This document shows positions 1 to 9,460 of a stretch of 64,000 nt of DNA, in pieces. The DNA is from Lichenostomus cassidix (lineage: Eukaryota; Chordata; Aves; Passeriformes; Meliphagidae). Where the stretch lies: assembly GCA_008360975.2 (NCBI GenBank), contig VLJF02000451.1, positions 32,282 to 96,281 of the forward strand, read 5' to 3'. The notes under the pieces are model-generated. The model was given only the letters and a program-made list of their open reading frames with translations, was not told where the DNA came from and ran no database searches. Made by a program: the position numbers and the translations under genes. Every line of letters begins with the position of its first letter. Position 1 is the first letter of the stretch.

Positions 1-3000
1 TCACACCTAACCTTGAATGCTGACAGCTGGCAATACTTCCTAAGGAATAAAACAAAAGAAGGCAAAGAATAACCCTGTAAAAAAGTCACCATTTCACCTC
101 CCCCTGCCACAAAAAACACTGACTGACCTCCCTGTGGGGACCCACTGAGACCCTCACAGTATGGGGCACTGTTTCAATCCATCTGCATCTGAAAGAAATT
201 CATTGCAAAAGTCAAAGCGTGACAAGGTAACATAACATTTCTTGGCAATCTACAGATACCACCTACACTCTAACTACACCCTACAGCACAAATTTCAAGT
301 CCCTGGGGGGCAACTCTCCCACAGATCACACACAAGGCCAGTGACCGGGGGGTTTGGGATGGTTGCACACTGCAGGCTCCACTGGCTAAGCCTCTCAACA
401 AATTAACAGTACAGCCTTAGTCCTGTTACACCTACACAGCAGACCCCGCAGCAGGGCAGAGCAGCTCCGGGCCAAAGACACACACACAAACACACAGACA
501 CATTAGACAGGACACGCAACAAGGGGACACGACAATGAGAGAAAACTCTCAGTGAGATGACTGCAATGATCAAGAGGATGCGGAATGAGATGACCCGGGT
601 GAGACTGATGGTGAGCCAACCAGGCCCAAAGAACCCTGGCAGAAGATGCTAACACAATCACCTTAAGACAAGCTCGCCAAAATGGCAAAGATGGATGCCC
701 GGGAATCACAAAGATAGGGAGAAGATTCCGACCGCACATTCTTACAAGTCCTAGCCTGCTATAATGGATCACTGCCATGTACAGCTGTTGATACAGCTCA
801 GAACAAGACCGTAAAAGGCATCTGACTCGATGCTTCCAAAGAGATGCAGAGATTCCGATGCGCACCCGAACTCGGGATTTGAAGGTTCAAAGGTATCGGC
901 TCCAAGCCGAGGAACACGGAGATCCGAGATGGTAAGGATGGCCCGGCATTTTTGATAATCCCCTCAAAGGGGTAAGGCAAAAGATACGACGCAAGACACA
1001 CAAAAGACAGGGAACACACAGTAGACAAGTGACACAACATGCACCGGGCCTGCTCTGCCCTACGCCCCTCTGCATTGTCATCAAAAGTCAGGCTCTCCCT
1101 TTACGTGACCTAAGGGACCCTTTTTTGGACATCCCCGTTGCCAAAGCTAATACAAAAATGCCTCCTGGCAAGCCCCAGCCCGGCACCCAGCTTCCATCCC
1201 CTCTGGGGGTCATAACCCTTGACTTATCTCTTAGACATGATGCAGGGATGTGAACCCGTGTCCAGTGACAAAGAATGCGTCCTCGCCGTCGTGTAAGTCC
1301 CTGCTGTCACCGAGCTGCTCTCTCTCAGTTGGCTACAATAAAGAAAGCCAAACATCCATGTGTGAGCTTAATAGCACATCAACCAAATCCCAACAATCCC
1401 GCTACTTGCCGTCTCCTAAGAACGCCTGGCTCCGGAGGATGCAGGCTCCGGCCGCGCTCGGAGGCTGATGCTGCCATCGTGGGGTATACCTGGGTTAAGA
1501 AGAGACAAAGTGACGTGGCATTGATGAAACCCGAGTGGAACCTCCCTCCTCCCTACCTCCCAAACTCACCGCAAATCCTCACCTGTTGCCTAACCCAGTC
1601 CACCGGCTTGTCAGCGAGGGCCTTCAGCCCTGAGAGGTATAATAAAACTGGACTGCCTAAAACACACAAACAACAATGGACGCTTAGAGCTTAGCACACT
1701 GCCACGTAACACTCACCTAATAGTTGCCCCATCCAAACACCCAGTCACCCAAGTCGCCTCTATTCCTTGGCATGCCCAGGGTAGCAGCAGCACCTGCAAA
1801 GAAACAAAGACAAAAAACCCACATTGAAACACTGAAAAATGACACCCTCTCTACTCCAAATGAAATGCACCACATCTATACCTTCACTATGCACCCAGTT
1901 GGTCTCTGTCATCCTGGGCCAGGACATCTTGCAAGTAGACCACCTAAAAATGCACAAACAACAATGGATGCCTGGAGCTGTGCCAGAAATTGAGAACCAA
2001 GCAACAGTAATGAATTCTGTCTGCTGGTCACTGCTCACCTCACTCCATTGACCTTGACTGCTGACATCTAGCATTACTTCCTAAAAATACAAGCAAAGAA
2101 AAATGCTTTAACAGAGCCACCAGTTACACCACCCCCAAAAAGGCCCTCCTGGGGGAGAAAGGGCAGAAGAAAGTGGAAAAGCGCATCCTGAGGTACAGTC
2201 CAAGAGCATCACATTTCTGTGGTTGTTTCCATCTGAAATCAAGTGACCGTGACCATTTTCCACTGGGGTCTCTGTTGTATTGGACAAGCAGTTTGAGTGC
2301 TGCACACCACCTGTAAAACAAAAAAACATCACCTGCAACAAAAAAAACAGACACCAACACAACTCCAGTACCATCTAGTTCTGCTCTGGAATCAATACTC
2401 ATCTTGGTATCCGGTACTTATCTGGCTAATTGTGTCCCACCTGTGCCAATACCCAGCCATGCCGAGCACTCTGCATCTTCAAAATGAGATGAAAAGCCAA
2501 ACGATGCAGTAAATGCAGAGCCGAACGCCAAGCCGTCCCTTGGGCGCCAGATGCCGACCTGCCTCATATCCGTGCTCCTCTGGCCTCCTCCGTTTGTGTA
2601 GGGTTTACATCCTATTCCCCCACCTCTGCAAAACAATTATTTGTCAAAGTCACCCAGACACACAGGGAAAGCTTAACCCTTCCAAAATTCTCATTTCTTA
2701 ATGCAAAATGCCTAGGATCCCACAACAGCATGTGTTAAGACAAACGACTAACAAACTGCAAGGTGCTGCTGTACCACTCCCTGCCATCTCCCCCAAACCC
2801 TGTGCATAGACCGGCCACGGTTGCTCTGCCTCAGGCGTGGCTCGGGTGGCTAAGCAAAACGACAGATTACTTGGCGCAAAAGGATGGTAAGGAAAAAAAC
2901 CTCTGGCTTCCAAAAGAAGAAAGACGGCAAGGATCGAGACGACGCCAAAACAGATGACACATGGTACGGCGATGGTGGACGGAGGAGGCTCTAAGGAGCC

Positions 3001-3806
3001 AAAGAAAAGATTGTAACAGAGCAACCTGTTACAAGAATAGTCAGTCACAACGATCAAGAAGGCTGCGAGATAACGCCACGTTCAGAATGCTCCACGTATC
3101 CTTAAAAGCCCTAAGACCTTACAACTCACATCTGGAAAGGATGGATGGCAATACAGCCAGGAACAAGACCTCAAAAGACATCTGACTCCATACTTCTAAC
3201 ACGCGATTCCAAGACACGGCCAAGACGACCGGAATAAGAACAAATGATGTCGGCATCAGGCCGAGAAGCACGAACGTTCGAGAACTTAGAGATGACAGGC
3301 GGCGCTTGCGATAAGGCCCTTGAGGGCAAAAGGCAGAGACAAGTGATCCGAGACGTCCCAAAGACACACACGGCAGACAACAAAAGACACCAGACAAGAC
3401 AAGACGGACTGGAACTGCTCTGCGCTGTGCACCCTTATGGTTCCAATCAAAGTAAAGCTGCTGCTGCCTCTGGCTCTACTAAGAGGTCCCTTAGACATCT
3501 CTTGCCCCATGCTAATTTTTAGATCTGTCCCAGGAATTTCCAACCCGCTACCCTGCTATCATCTCATCTCTGTGTCGTGACCCCACACTTATCTTTTTGA
3601 TGACTGGCAATGTGAAACCACATTGGACACGAAATGAGTCTGCCTCGGCCCTCTCAGAAGGCCCCGGGATGGCTAGTTAGCTCCTTAGTTGGCCAGGAAA
3701 AAGAAAAGCAAAGTCAATGCATGTGTTTAGTGGCATGTGGGACAAATCCCCACAATCTGGCTACTCACCATTTCCTAAGTGCACTTAGGCCTTTAAGTCT
3801 CCAGCT

Positions 3807-4386
3807 TCATTGCCATGTGAAGGCTGTGGCTGTCATTATGATGAACACCTGGGTTACCAAATGATGGAGTAATGTGCTGTTACTGTGAGGGGGGCATGCA
3901 TTTGTGCTCCTTAGAACACAAAGGTGCACCTGCTGCTCGTGTGGAAAAGTCTTACGGGGCCCCTCAATGGACACTATTTCCCACTGTGCTGCCTTCAACC
4001 CCTCACCCCACCCCCCTCTAATTCCTACTAGTGCCCTGCTCTCTCTCCTTCTCCCTGTAATGATCCTCACCTTACTTTCTGGAAGCCTCAGCTTTGAATG
4101 TCATCTTTGACAAGAAGCTGGTCTCTTTTTTGACACGATGAATCTGATAAAAAAGTTTCCAGCATCACCCTTAATACCATCAGGAATTTTAGTAAGCTCC
4201 AATGCTCCTTAAAGAATGAAAACCAAAAGAAAAACACAAATTCTGTTTAACTACAAAACACAAAAGCCTCTTACTGACTCTGAACATACAACCCAAAATA
4301 ACAAACTTAAATACTCACTGCATTCAATGCTATCTTCCTCATGGTGTCTTCAAAGTCTCTCTTGCTTTAGATGCCAAAAGCACCTG
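3807..4386 (-). pseudogene. Small three-exon gene, left-arm copy, premature stop
   Basis: This is a gene-like structure I do not recognise. The first coding exon (4386-4319) has an ATG at 4342-4340 encoding MRKIALNA and ends at a GTGAGT donor. Exon two (4207-4076) is 132 bp, framed by an AG acceptor and a GTAAGG donor. The last exon starts at 3848 after a CCCAG acceptor and reads 13 codons to a TGA at 3809-3807. All junctions are phase 0, giving 65 codons. Exon two is interrupted by an in-frame TGA at 4090-4088, so this copy looks broken. The right-arm copy (6036-6618) aligns exon for exon with the same frame and the same final stop, but has different disabling changes. A short hydrophobic stretch lies early in exon two (LLKFLMVLRVML). 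Coding status is inferred from exon alignment only; it may be a non-coding transcript. Confidence 0.4.
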
Positions 4387-4499
4387 CTGGAAAAAAGCTG
4401 AGATGAGCTGAAAAAGCCCCTTACCTGGAAATGAGAGGACAGCTCTGACTCCAGTGAATCCCAGAGAGAAAACAAACCCCTTGGCCAAAGGCTGGGGTT

Positions 4500-4505
4500 A
4501 ATATA
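4500..4505 (-). promoter_or_regulatory. TATA-like box upstream of left-arm gene
   Basis: On the minus strand this reads TATATT inside GGGGTATATTAACCCC, about 160 bp upstream of the ATG at 4342. The right arm keeps the counterpart at 5928-5933. Downstream on the minus strand, a possible donor (4424-4419) and acceptor (4387) would enclose only 38 bp, too short for a usual vertebrate intron, so I treat this part as one leader exon. Confidence 0.4.
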
Positions 4506-4572
4506 CCCCTGGCTGGGCCCGCCTCTCGTTCCCAGCATGCCTGAGAAAAAGGAGGAGGCAAATACCATTGGG

Positions 4573-4579
4573 TATAAAA
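4573..4579 (+). promoter_or_regulatory. TATA box (TATAAAA), plus strand
   Basis: TATAAAA lies in a GC-balanced context, followed about 30 bp later by a possible short first exon that ends at a GTGAGT donor at 4627. It points rightward into the spacer, opposite to the left-arm gene. No start codon context or downstream gene could be tied to it. Confidence 0.35.
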
Positions 4580-4700
4580 GCCCTCAGAGGAGCTGTAGCT
4601 CTTTGGCTCCTCAGGCTTACCTTTATGGTGAGTGAAGGGCTTGTCTGGGAAGAAAACTCTTTATGGGAATTACTGTACTTTTTTTTTTTTTTTTATGCAG

Positions 4701-4728
4701 CTGCATCAAGTAAAAAGGCTGAAACCAG
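4701..4728 (+). other. Possible 28-bp micro-exon
   Basis: A run of T residues (4681-4694) and ATGCAG form a strong 3' splice site ending at 4700. After 28 bp there is a CAG|GTAAGA donor at 4729. With the TATA box at 4573 and the GTGAGT donor at 4627 this would make a short spliced leader. Supported by sequence motifs only. Confidence 0.3.
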
Positions 4729-5199
4729 GTAAGAAATAAAAACTTGTGTTTTGGCAGCATGCCTTTGTTATTTGAGTAATTTGTTGTTAATTTGCAGGGT
4801 TATTCCTTGCTAATTGCTAAGTAGTATTCCACATTTGACTAAGTGGGGGGGGGAATTAGTAATGATATCAATGTGTGACTCATTGGGGCTCATGTGACTG
4901 TTATTGGCACCTCTAATTAGGGTGCTATGCATTATAAATAAAAGTGAGGAAAGCAACAGACTTTTGTATGGCTTTGGGGTTAAGAATGTGCAAGGCTTGC
5001 TCCTGTATGAGGCTTTTGGTACCAGGGTACAGGTAGAAGCTCTTGGTGCTCCTTGGAGCGGGGTGGGTCAGGTGGAGAAAAGTCTTGCTGCTTGTTCCTG
5101 CCCCTTCACAGCCTCTTGTCTGCCCCTAAAACACCGGGGTGCCAGGCTTTGTTTTCTGTGGAAAAGAACCAACCTTCTCCTCTACTCTTTTGAAATAGA

Positions 5200-5645
5200 A
5201 TTCTTTTAGCATTTTGGAACTTGGTGTCCTGGTACTTCAGAACTGGTGTTTTGCAAACTGTTTTTCTGATGTTTTGAAGTTTTTCTGTTATTTTGAAACT
5301 AGCTTATTCTGGTATTTTGGAATCACATTCTGTTTGAGGGGTGGTTTGGTGTTTGGGAACCTAGTTTTTGTAGGCTGGTTTTTGGTATTTCTGTAGCCTG
5401 GTTTCTTTATTTTTTGGCGGGGGGGGCAGTTGTGGGTGTTCATGTGGGTTTAGGGCTTTTTGTTTGATTTTGGTTTTTCTTGGCTTTTTCTTGAATTTGG
5501 TTTTTGTGGCTTTTTCTGTTTTGGATTTCCTTGTTTGGCAGTTTTGAAGGATTTTTTGTTTGGTTGGCTTTTGTTTGGGTTTGGTTTTGGGGGTTTTTTG
5601 GTTTTGTTCCTGTGGTTTTTTGGGGGAGGGGGTTTTGGGCAGACT
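5200..5645 (+). repeat. G/T-rich low-complexity tract
   Basis: The plus strand is dominated by T and G runs (TTTTGG and TTTGGTTTT motifs) with very little A or C, and ends in a run of G near 5630. The open frames here (rich in F, G, L and W, or K and P on the other strand) are products of composition. Such a strand-asymmetric tract could form G-rich secondary structure between the two arms. Confidence 0.7.
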
Positions 5646-5927
5646 ATTCAATGAGACACACTTAGTGAGCGGGGGCACGAAGGGGCTGCTGGGAAGGGTG
5701 GCTATGGATATTTTCGGGACTCGAGGGGATCAGTGCTTGATACTCCTAACAGCAGGGAAAAGCAGGCTTTCCTTCTGTTTAACCAATAAAATAGCAGGGG
5801 AAGGGGATTCCCCATCCTTTGAATGCAGACAATTATGGAAAGAAAGGTTTTTCTCTAAGCTTAAGCCCCTCCCTTTTCTCAGGCATGCTGGGAATGAGAG
5901 GAGGGCCCAGCCAGGGGTATATTCACC

Positions 5928-5933
5928 CCAGCC
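5928..5933 (+). promoter_or_regulatory. TATA-like box upstream of right-arm gene
   Basis: TATATT in GGGGTATATTCACCCC is the mirror of the left-arm box at 4500-4505. Surrounding sequence from about 5870 to 6110 aligns with 4320-4560 reversed, so the two promoters are duplicates facing away from each other. Confidence 0.4.
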
Positions 5934-6035
5934 TTTGGCCAAGGGGTTTATTTTCTCTCTGGGGTCTGCTGGAGTCAGAGCTGTCTTCACATTTCAAGGA
6001 AGGGGCTTTTTCAGCTCATCTCAGCTTTTTTCCAG

Positions 6036-6618
6036 CAGGTGCTTTTTGCATCTAAAGCAAGAGGGGCTTTGAAGATACTGTGAGGAAGATAGCATTGAAC
6101 GCTGTGAGTATTTAAGTTCATTATTTTGGGTTGTATGTTCAGAGTTGTTAATGTGCTTCTGTAATTTTGTGGTTTAATGAATTTTAGGATTTGTTGTTGT
6201 TCTTGGTTTGGTGGTTTTTTTTTCAGAAGCATTACAACTTACTGAAATTCCCAATTGTGTAGAGTGTGATGCTTGAAGTTTTTTCAGCAGGTTCATCATG
6301 TCACAAGAGGTACCTGCTTCACATCAAAGATGACATCCAAAAGTGGGGCTTCCAGTAAGTAAGGTGGGGATCACGCCAGGGAGAGGGAGTGTGAGCAGGG
6401 TACTGGGCTGGAAATTACAGGGGGGTGGAGTTGAAGGCAGCACAGTGGGAAGTAGAGGGTCCCTGAATGGACACTGAGACTTTTCCCCTAGAGTAGGAGG
6501 TACATTTACATGTCCTAAGGAAAATGAATACGTTCCCCCCTGGAACGCTATGTAACTCTGTCTCTCGCTGATGCAGGTATCCATCAAAATGACAGCCACA
6601 GCCTTCAAGCGGGGATGA
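6036..6618 (+). pseudogene. Small three-exon gene, right-arm copy, disabled
   Basis: The exon layout mirrors 4386-3807. Exon one is 6036-6103 (TTTTTTCCAG acceptor, GTGAGT donor), exon two 6227-6358 (T-tract plus CAG acceptor, GTAAGG donor at 6359), and the last exon starts at 6577 and stops at TGA 6616-6618. The ATG of the left copy is GTG here, exon two has an in-frame TAG at 6260-6262, and a TAA closes exon two. Past the TAG the frame still aligns with the left copy (for example IKDDIQKWGFQ against a KDDIQ core). The left copy's internal stop is a TGG here. Each copy is thus broken in a different place. I do not recognise the family; the product would be about 65 residues. Confidence 0.4.
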
Positions 6619-7352
6619 AGCTGGAGACTCAAGGGCCAAGGTGCACTTAGGAGACGGCAAGTAGCTGGATTGTGGGGATTTGTCCCATGTGCCACTAAAA
6701 TCGTGCATTAATTTTGGTTTTCTTTATCACAGCCTACCATGAAGCTAGCTGGCCATCACGGGGCCTTCTGACAGGACTGAGGCAGACTCATTTCGTGTCC
6801 AATGTGGTTTCACATTGCCAGTCATCAAAAAGATAAGTGTGGGGTCACGACACAGAGATGAGATGATAGCAGGGTAGCGGGTTAGAAATTCCTGGGACAG
6901 ATCTAAAAATTAGCATGGGGCAAGAGATGTCTAAGGGACCTCTTAGTAGAGCCAGAGGCAGCAGCAGCTTTACTTTGATTGGAACCATAAGGGTGCACAG
7001 TGCAGAGCAGTTCCAGTCCGTCTTGTCTTGTCTGGTGTCTTTTGTTGTCTGCCGTGTGTGTCTTTGGGACGTCTCGGATCACTTGTCTCTGCCTTTTACC
7101 CTCAAGGGCCTTATCGCAGTGACCAGCAGACAGAATTCGTTACTGTTGCTTGGTTCTCAATTTCTGGCACAGCTCCAGGCATCCATTGTCGTTTGTGCAT
7201 TTTTAGGTGGTCTACTTGCAAGATGTCCTGGCCCAGGATGACAGAGACCAACTGGGTGCATACTGAAGGTATAGATGTGGTGCATTTCATTTGGTGTAGA
7301 GAGGGCGTAATTTTTCAGTGTTTCAATGTGGGTTTTTTGTCTTTCTTTGCAG

Positions 7353-7892
7353 GTGCTGCTGCTACCCTGGGCATGCCAAGGAATAGAGGCGACTTGGGTG
7401 ACTGGGTGTTTGGATGGGGTAACTATTAGGTGAGTGCTACGTGGCAGCATGCTAAGCTCTAAGCGTCCATTGTTTGTTTTAGGCAGTCCAGTTGTATTAT
7501 ACCTCTCAGGGCTGAAGGCCCTCGCTGACAAGCCGGTGGACTGGGTTAGGCAACAGGTGAGGATTTGCGGTGAGTTTGGGAGGTAGGGAGGAGGGAGGTT
7601 CCACTCGGGTTTCATCAATGCCACGTCACTCTGTCTCTTCTTAACCCAGGTATACCCCACGATGGCAGCATCAGCCTCCGAGCGCGGCCGGAGCCAGGCG
7701 TTCTTAGGAGACGGCAAGTAGTGAGATTGTTGGGATTTGGTTGATGTGCTATTAAGCTCACACATGGATGTTTGGCTTTCTTTATTGTAGCCAACCGAGA
7801 GAGAGCAGCTCGGTGACAGCAGGAACTTCCGAGATGGCGAGGACGCATTCTTTGTCACTGGACACAGATTCACATCCCTGCATCATGTGTAA
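7353..7892 (+). other. Exon-like blocks of a second tandem gene unit
   Basis: There are four blocks bounded by splice-like motifs: 7353-7429 (TTCTTTGCAG acceptor, GTGAGT donor), 7483-7556 (TTTGTTTTAG, GTGAGG), 7650-7713 (CTTAACCCAG, then GCAAGT, a GC-type donor) and 7791-7888 (TTTATTGTAG, GTAAGA). The same blocks lie reversed in the left arm at about 1720-1792, 1575-1650, 1425-1490 and 1250-1335. Block two has an open frame ending DKPVDWVRQQ, which resembles the end of exon two of the neighbouring small gene, and block three resembles its last exon, so this is a diverged tandem copy. The left arm has a 16-bp tandem duplication in block three. Intron one would be only 53 bp. The reading frame across all blocks is not consistent, so this may be a non-coding or decayed gene. 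Confidence 0.35.
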
Positions 7893-9149
7893 GAGATAAG
7901 TTGAGGGCTATGACCCACAGAGGAGATGGAAGCTGGGTGCTGGGCCGGGACTTGCCTGGTGGGATTTTTGTGTTAGCTTTGGAGATGGGGATGTCCAAAA
8001 AAGGGCCCCTTAGGTCACATAAAAGGAGAGCCTAACTTTTGATGACAATTCAGAGGTGTGCACGGCAGAGCAGGCCCGGTGCATGTCGTGTCACCTGTCT
8101 ACTGTGTGTTCCCTGTCTTTTGTGTCTTGCGTTGCATATCTTTTGCCTTACCCCTTTGAGGGGATTATCAAAAATGCCAGGCCATCCTTATCTCTGATCT
8201 CCGTGTTCCTCGGCTTGGAGCCGATATCTTTGAACCTTCAAATCCCGAGTTCGGGTGCGCATCGGAATCTCTGCATCTCTTTGGAAGCATCGAGTTGGAA
8301 GCCTTTTACAGTCTTGTTCTAAGCTGTTTCAACAGCTGTACATGGCAGTGATCCATTATAGCAGGCTAGTACTTGTAAGAATGTGCGGTCGGAATCTTCT
8401 CCCTATCTTCATGATTCCCGGGCATCCATCTTTGCCGTTTTGGTGAGCTTGTCTTAAGGCGGTCGTGTTAGCATCTTGTGGCAGGGTTCTTTGGGCCTGG
8501 TTGGCTCACCATCAGTCTTACCTGGGTCATCTTCTGCTGCATCATCTTGATCCTTGCAGTCATCTTACTGAGAGCTTTTTGTCATTGTCACATCCCCTTG
8601 TTGCATGTCGTCTAATGTCTGTGTGTGTGTTCTGACTGGAACTGCTCTGCCCTGCTGTGGGGTGTGGTGTATAGGTGTAACAGGACTAAGGGTGTAATGT
8701 TAATTTGTTGAGTGACTTAGGGAGTGGAGGCCATGATTTTACAAGCATCCCATACCTCCTGGTCACTGGCTTTCTATGTGTGATCTGTAGGAGAGTTGCC
8801 AGCTGGGGATTTGTAATTTGTGGTGTAGGGGGTAGTAAGAGTGTAGGTGTTATGTGTAGATTAAAGAACGATGTCTGTGGGTGTTAAGGTAGCATGTAGC
8901 ACTTTGAGTTGTGTAATGAATGTTTCAGATGCAGATGGATGAAATGGGTGGCACAGCAGCCCATATTGTGAGAGTCTGAGGGGGTTTGCACGGGGAGGTC
9001 AGTCAGTGTTTGTGTTTGCAGGGGAAAGTGACATGGTGATTTTGTTCCAGGGTTGCTCTTAGCCTTTTGCTTTTTTTTTGTTTTATTTTTCTTTGCTTTA
9101 GGAAGTAATGGTGGATGTCAGCAGTCAAGGTTGATCGAGTGAGGTGAGC

Positions 9150-9460
9150 AGTGCCTGGCAGACAGAATGAGTTCCTATTGGTGGGGTTTGAATTGATGGT
9201 GCAAGTGTAAGAATGCATTGTAATTTTGCATTTTAGGCACTTTACTTGCAAGATCCCTTGGCCCAGGATGCCAGAGAGCAGTGGGGGTATGTAACCTGAA
9301 AGTGTAGATGTGATATAGTTCAGTCAGTGTGGGGAGGTTGTAGTTTCTCAGTGTATGACTGTGTCTTTTTGCTTTGTTTCTTTGCAGGTACCACTGCTGT
9401 GCTAGGCATGCTGAGGAGCAGAGGCCAGGGTGTGAGTTGTCATCTAGGCAGGGTGAGTAA
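9150..9460 (+). other. Third, diverged exon-like unit
   Basis: This stretch resembles 7118-7430: both have a CAGACAGAAT motif, then ACTTGCAAGAT..TGGCCCAGGATG, then a T-rich tract and CAG acceptor (at 9386 here), and a GTGAGT donor (9453, with an alternative at 9432). The offset from the second unit is about 2.03 kb, matching the repeat length within the left arm. Similarity fades after about 9500. Confidence 0.4.

Larger units (their letters stand above)
1..4560 (-). repeat. Left arm of head-to-head inverted duplication
   Basis: The reverse complement of this stretch matches 5870 to about 9150 almost throughout. For example, the segment around 3300-3660 pairs with 6760-7105 with only a few mismatches, and 560-1000 pairs with 8100-8450 at roughly 90 percent by eye. 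Gene-like signals (TATA-like motif, splice donors and acceptors) run on the minus strand here. The arm holds two diverged tandem units of about 2 kb, split near 2030. The left edge of the window cuts the arm, so it probably continues outside. It is longer than the right arm because it keeps a 1.28 kb piece (about 2025-3310) missing there. Identity is uneven along the arm, which suggests patchy gene conversion. Confidence 0.85.
4561..5869. other. Spacer between the inverted arms
   Basis: This 1.3 kb interval has no inverted counterpart in the window. It contains a plus-strand TATA box, a possible micro-exon, an A/T-rich stretch and a long G/T-rich tract. It lies between two divergent promoter-like regions, so it may act as a shared upstream region. 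No convincing coding frame is seen; the open frames across it follow base composition. Confidence 0.6.
5870..9150 (+). repeat. Right arm of head-to-head inverted duplication
   Basis: This is the inverted counterpart of 1-4560, with gene-like signals on the plus strand. Collinearity breaks once at about 7115, where the arm jumps from the equivalent of left position 3310 to that of 2025, leaving out about 1.28 kb. Either side of that point the match is strong. Beyond about 8600 the arms are more diverged but still alignable up to the left window edge. Confidence 0.85.

Noticed and set aside
3590..3660. Possible C/D box snoRNA starting at TTTTTGATGACTGG
   Set aside because: A C-box-like TGATGA is present but no CTGA D box at a proper distance and no terminal stem.
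4387..4424. Intron between a GTAAGG donor and TTTTTTCCAG acceptor in the left-arm leader
   Set aside because: At 38 bp it is below the usual vertebrate minimum, and the donor is lost in the right arm.
5361..5678. Lysine- and proline-rich frame on the minus strand of the spacer
   Set aside because: It comes entirely from the G/T-rich low-complexity tract.
7157..7873. 238-codon minus-strand open frame
   Set aside because: It runs antisense across several blocks bounded by plus-strand splice signals and is not kept intact in the left arm; best seen as a chance frame.
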